A program made the position numbers and the translations under genes. A stretch of DNA of 64,000 nucleotides from Filimonas zeae (GTDB lineage: Bacteria > Bacteroidota > Bacteroidia > Chitinophagales > Chitinophagaceae). The stretch lies in NCBI RefSeq assembly GCF_014641615.1, contig NZ_BMIB01000002.1:1426001-1490000 (forward strand). The letters are read 5' to 3'. The number at the start of each line of letters is the position of its first letter. Position 1 is the first letter of the stretch. The notes beneath the pieces were generated by a model that made no database searches, was not told the DNA's origin, and saw nothing but the letters and a program-made list of their open reading frames with translations. This document shows positions 62,782 through 64,000 of the stretch, piece after piece.

Positions 62782-64000
62782 ATGAAGCGATTTGCGGGAA
62801 CACTGGCTGCTGTAATGGCCGCCGCTTTTACCCATGCACAAACCCTTGACTTAAAAGTTACCACTGCCCGTAACCAACCCCTTGCCGGGGCTACTGCTAC
62901 TATTAGCAAGGACGGCAAAAAATGGACGCTGATCAGCAACAGCAACGGCAGTATTGTTTTTACCCCCGGCCAGCCCGGCAACTACCAGCTGTTACTGGAA
63001 AGCGTAGGTAAAAAAACAATCCGCCAGACTATTACCCTTACTGCCGCTACCAGCCAGCTTACGGTACTGCTGGAAGAAATGGATTATTTACTGGAACCAC
63101 TGGAAGTAAGGGCCATACGCGCCTCTGACCGTGCTCCATTTACCAAAACCAATATAGACAAGGCCGATATAGCCAAACAAAACCTGGGGCAGGACCTGCC
63201 TATGCTGCTGAACCAGACCCCTTCGGTAATTGTAAATTCCGATGCGGGTAATGGCGTAGGTTATACCGGTATGCGCATACGCGGTACCGATGGTTCGCGC
63301 ATTAACGTTACACTCAACGGCATTCCTTATAATGATGCGGAAAGTCAGGGTACCTTTTTTGTAAACATGCCCGACCTGGTTTCTTCCGCCAGCTCTATAC
63401 AAATTCAGCGTGGCGTAGGTACCTCCACCAATGGTGCCGGCGCTTTCGGCGCCACGGTAAACATTGCCACCAACGAGTTTTCAGATAAAGTGTATGCAGA
63501 AAGCAACAACAGCTACGGCTCTTTCAATACCTGGAAGAATACCATTAAAGTAGGTAGCGGTTTAATTAACGATCACTTTACGCTGGACGCACGCATCAGC
63601 CGGCTGAAAAGTGACGGTTTTATCGACCGCGCCAGCTCTGACCTGAAGGCGTTATACCTAACCGGTGCTTACGTAAGCAAAAACACCTCCGTACGTTTTA
63701 ACCTTATTACCGGCAAAGAAAAAACCTATCAGGCCTGGTATGGCGTACCGGAAGATGTACTGGTTACCGGCAACAGAACCTATAACCCCGCTGGTATGGA
63801 AAAGCCCGGCACCCCTTACGATAACCAGACCGACAACTATCAGCAGGATCATTATCAACTGTTTATCAATCAGAACCTGGGCAATCTGTGGACGTTAAAC
63901 GTAGCTTCCTTTTTAACCAGAGGCAGAGGTTATTATGAAGAGTATAAAGCCGCTCAGAAGTTCTCTTCTTATGGTCTGCCCAATTTTGGGGCAGATACCG
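62782..64000 (+). CDS. TonB-dependent receptor under TPP riboswitch, C-terminus outside window
   Basis: The frame is open from ATG 62782 to the window edge (406 codons). A signal peptide (MKRFAGTLAAVMAAAFTHAQ) precedes a carboxypeptidase-regulatory domain (about 22-105) and a TonB plug (about 120-235), with GMRIRGTDGSRINVTLNGIPYNDAE and VQRGVGTSTNGAGAFGATVNIAT-like signatures (in parts IQIQRGVGTSTNGAGAFGA). Barrel strands begin after about 240. The riboswitch makes thiamine or a precursor the likely cargo, as in riboswitch-linked outer-membrane thiamine receptors known from Bacteroides. It is not of the SusC subtype. Confidence 0.92.
   Translation, partial: MKRFAGTLAAVMAAAFTHAQTLDLKVTTARNQPLAGATATISKDGKKWTLISNSNGSIVFTPGQPGNYQLLLESVGKKTIRQTITLTAATSQLTVLLEEMDYLLEPLEVRAIRASDRAPFTKTNIDKADIAKQNLGQDLPMLLNQTPSVIVNSDAGNGVGYTGMRIRGTDGSRINVTLNGIPYNDAESQGTFFVNMPDLVSSASSIQIQRGVGTSTNGAGAFGATVNIATNEFSDKVYAESNNSYGSFNTWKNTIKVGSGLINDHFTLDARISRLKSDGFIDRASSDLKALYLTGAYVSKNTSVRFNLITGKEKTYQAWYGVPEDVLVTGNRTYNPAGMEKPGTPYDNQTDNYQQDHYQLFINQNLGNLWTLNVASFLTRGRGYYEEYKAAQKFSSYGLPNFGADT

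Overview
The window looks like chromosomal DNA of a Bacteroidota bacterium, most likely of the family Chitinophagaceae. The evidence is SusC/SusD outer-membrane pairs, Bacteroidota-specific families (DUF4295, DUF4954, DUF5683, 7TMR-DISM sensors), the orders rpmB-rpmG-DUF4295-ftsY and parA-parB-DUF5683-dapB, bacillithiol synthesis (BshC), and promoters of the form TTTG-N19-TAnnTTTG. No phage, integron, CRISPR array or intact insertion sequence was seen. The family-level placement is an inference.

Layout. 1-6.1 kb (minus strand): an amino-sugar kinase and MurQ (peptidoglycan recycling) lie directly upstream of a membrane sensor whose C-terminus is the zinc-ribbon/helical DNA-binding part of an IS1595-type transposase. 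A spacer with a 20-bp direct repeat and a truncated SusC gene follow. 6.2-14.6 kb: S41 protease, cystathionine beta-synthase, aspartokinase, YafK-type L,D-transpeptidase, 4-hydroxyphenylpyruvate dioxygenase, purK-purE. 14.6-22.8 kb: ECF sigma factor, FecR anti-sigma factor, STN-domain SusC, SusD and an Omp85-like barrel, a probable cell-surface signalling and uptake locus. 22.8-31.1 kb: bshC, rimO, ftsY, ribosomal proteins L28 and L33, DUF4295 and ornithine aminotransferase, with two paralogous 159-residue outer-membrane proteins. 31.1-31.8 kb: an 84-bp-period minisatellite. 31.8-42.8 kb: metallophosphoesterase, MBL hydrolase, parAB-DUF5683-dapB, an Rrf2 regulator, short-chain threonine dehydrogenase, kdsA, and a PspC protein with two tandem AraC regulators. 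42.8-52.4 kb: aconitase, a flavin/2Fe-2S reductase with a bestrophin channel, a TetR-controlled tripartite efflux operon with a clear operator, and a SET-domain protein. 52.4-64 kb: mgtE, glmS-DUF4954, era-der-lipoprotein, two initiator tRNA genes each with its own promoter, a DUF2807 protein, and a TPP riboswitch in front of a truncated TonB-dependent receptor (probable thiamine uptake).

The best candidate for a new system is the 2.2-6.1 kb block, where a domesticated transposase DNA-binding module is fused to a seven-helix receptor next to murein-recycling enzymes and a SusC transporter. Secondary leads are DUF4954 coupled to glmS, the SET-domain protein, the minisatellite and a possible small RNA or peptide near 52.5 kb.
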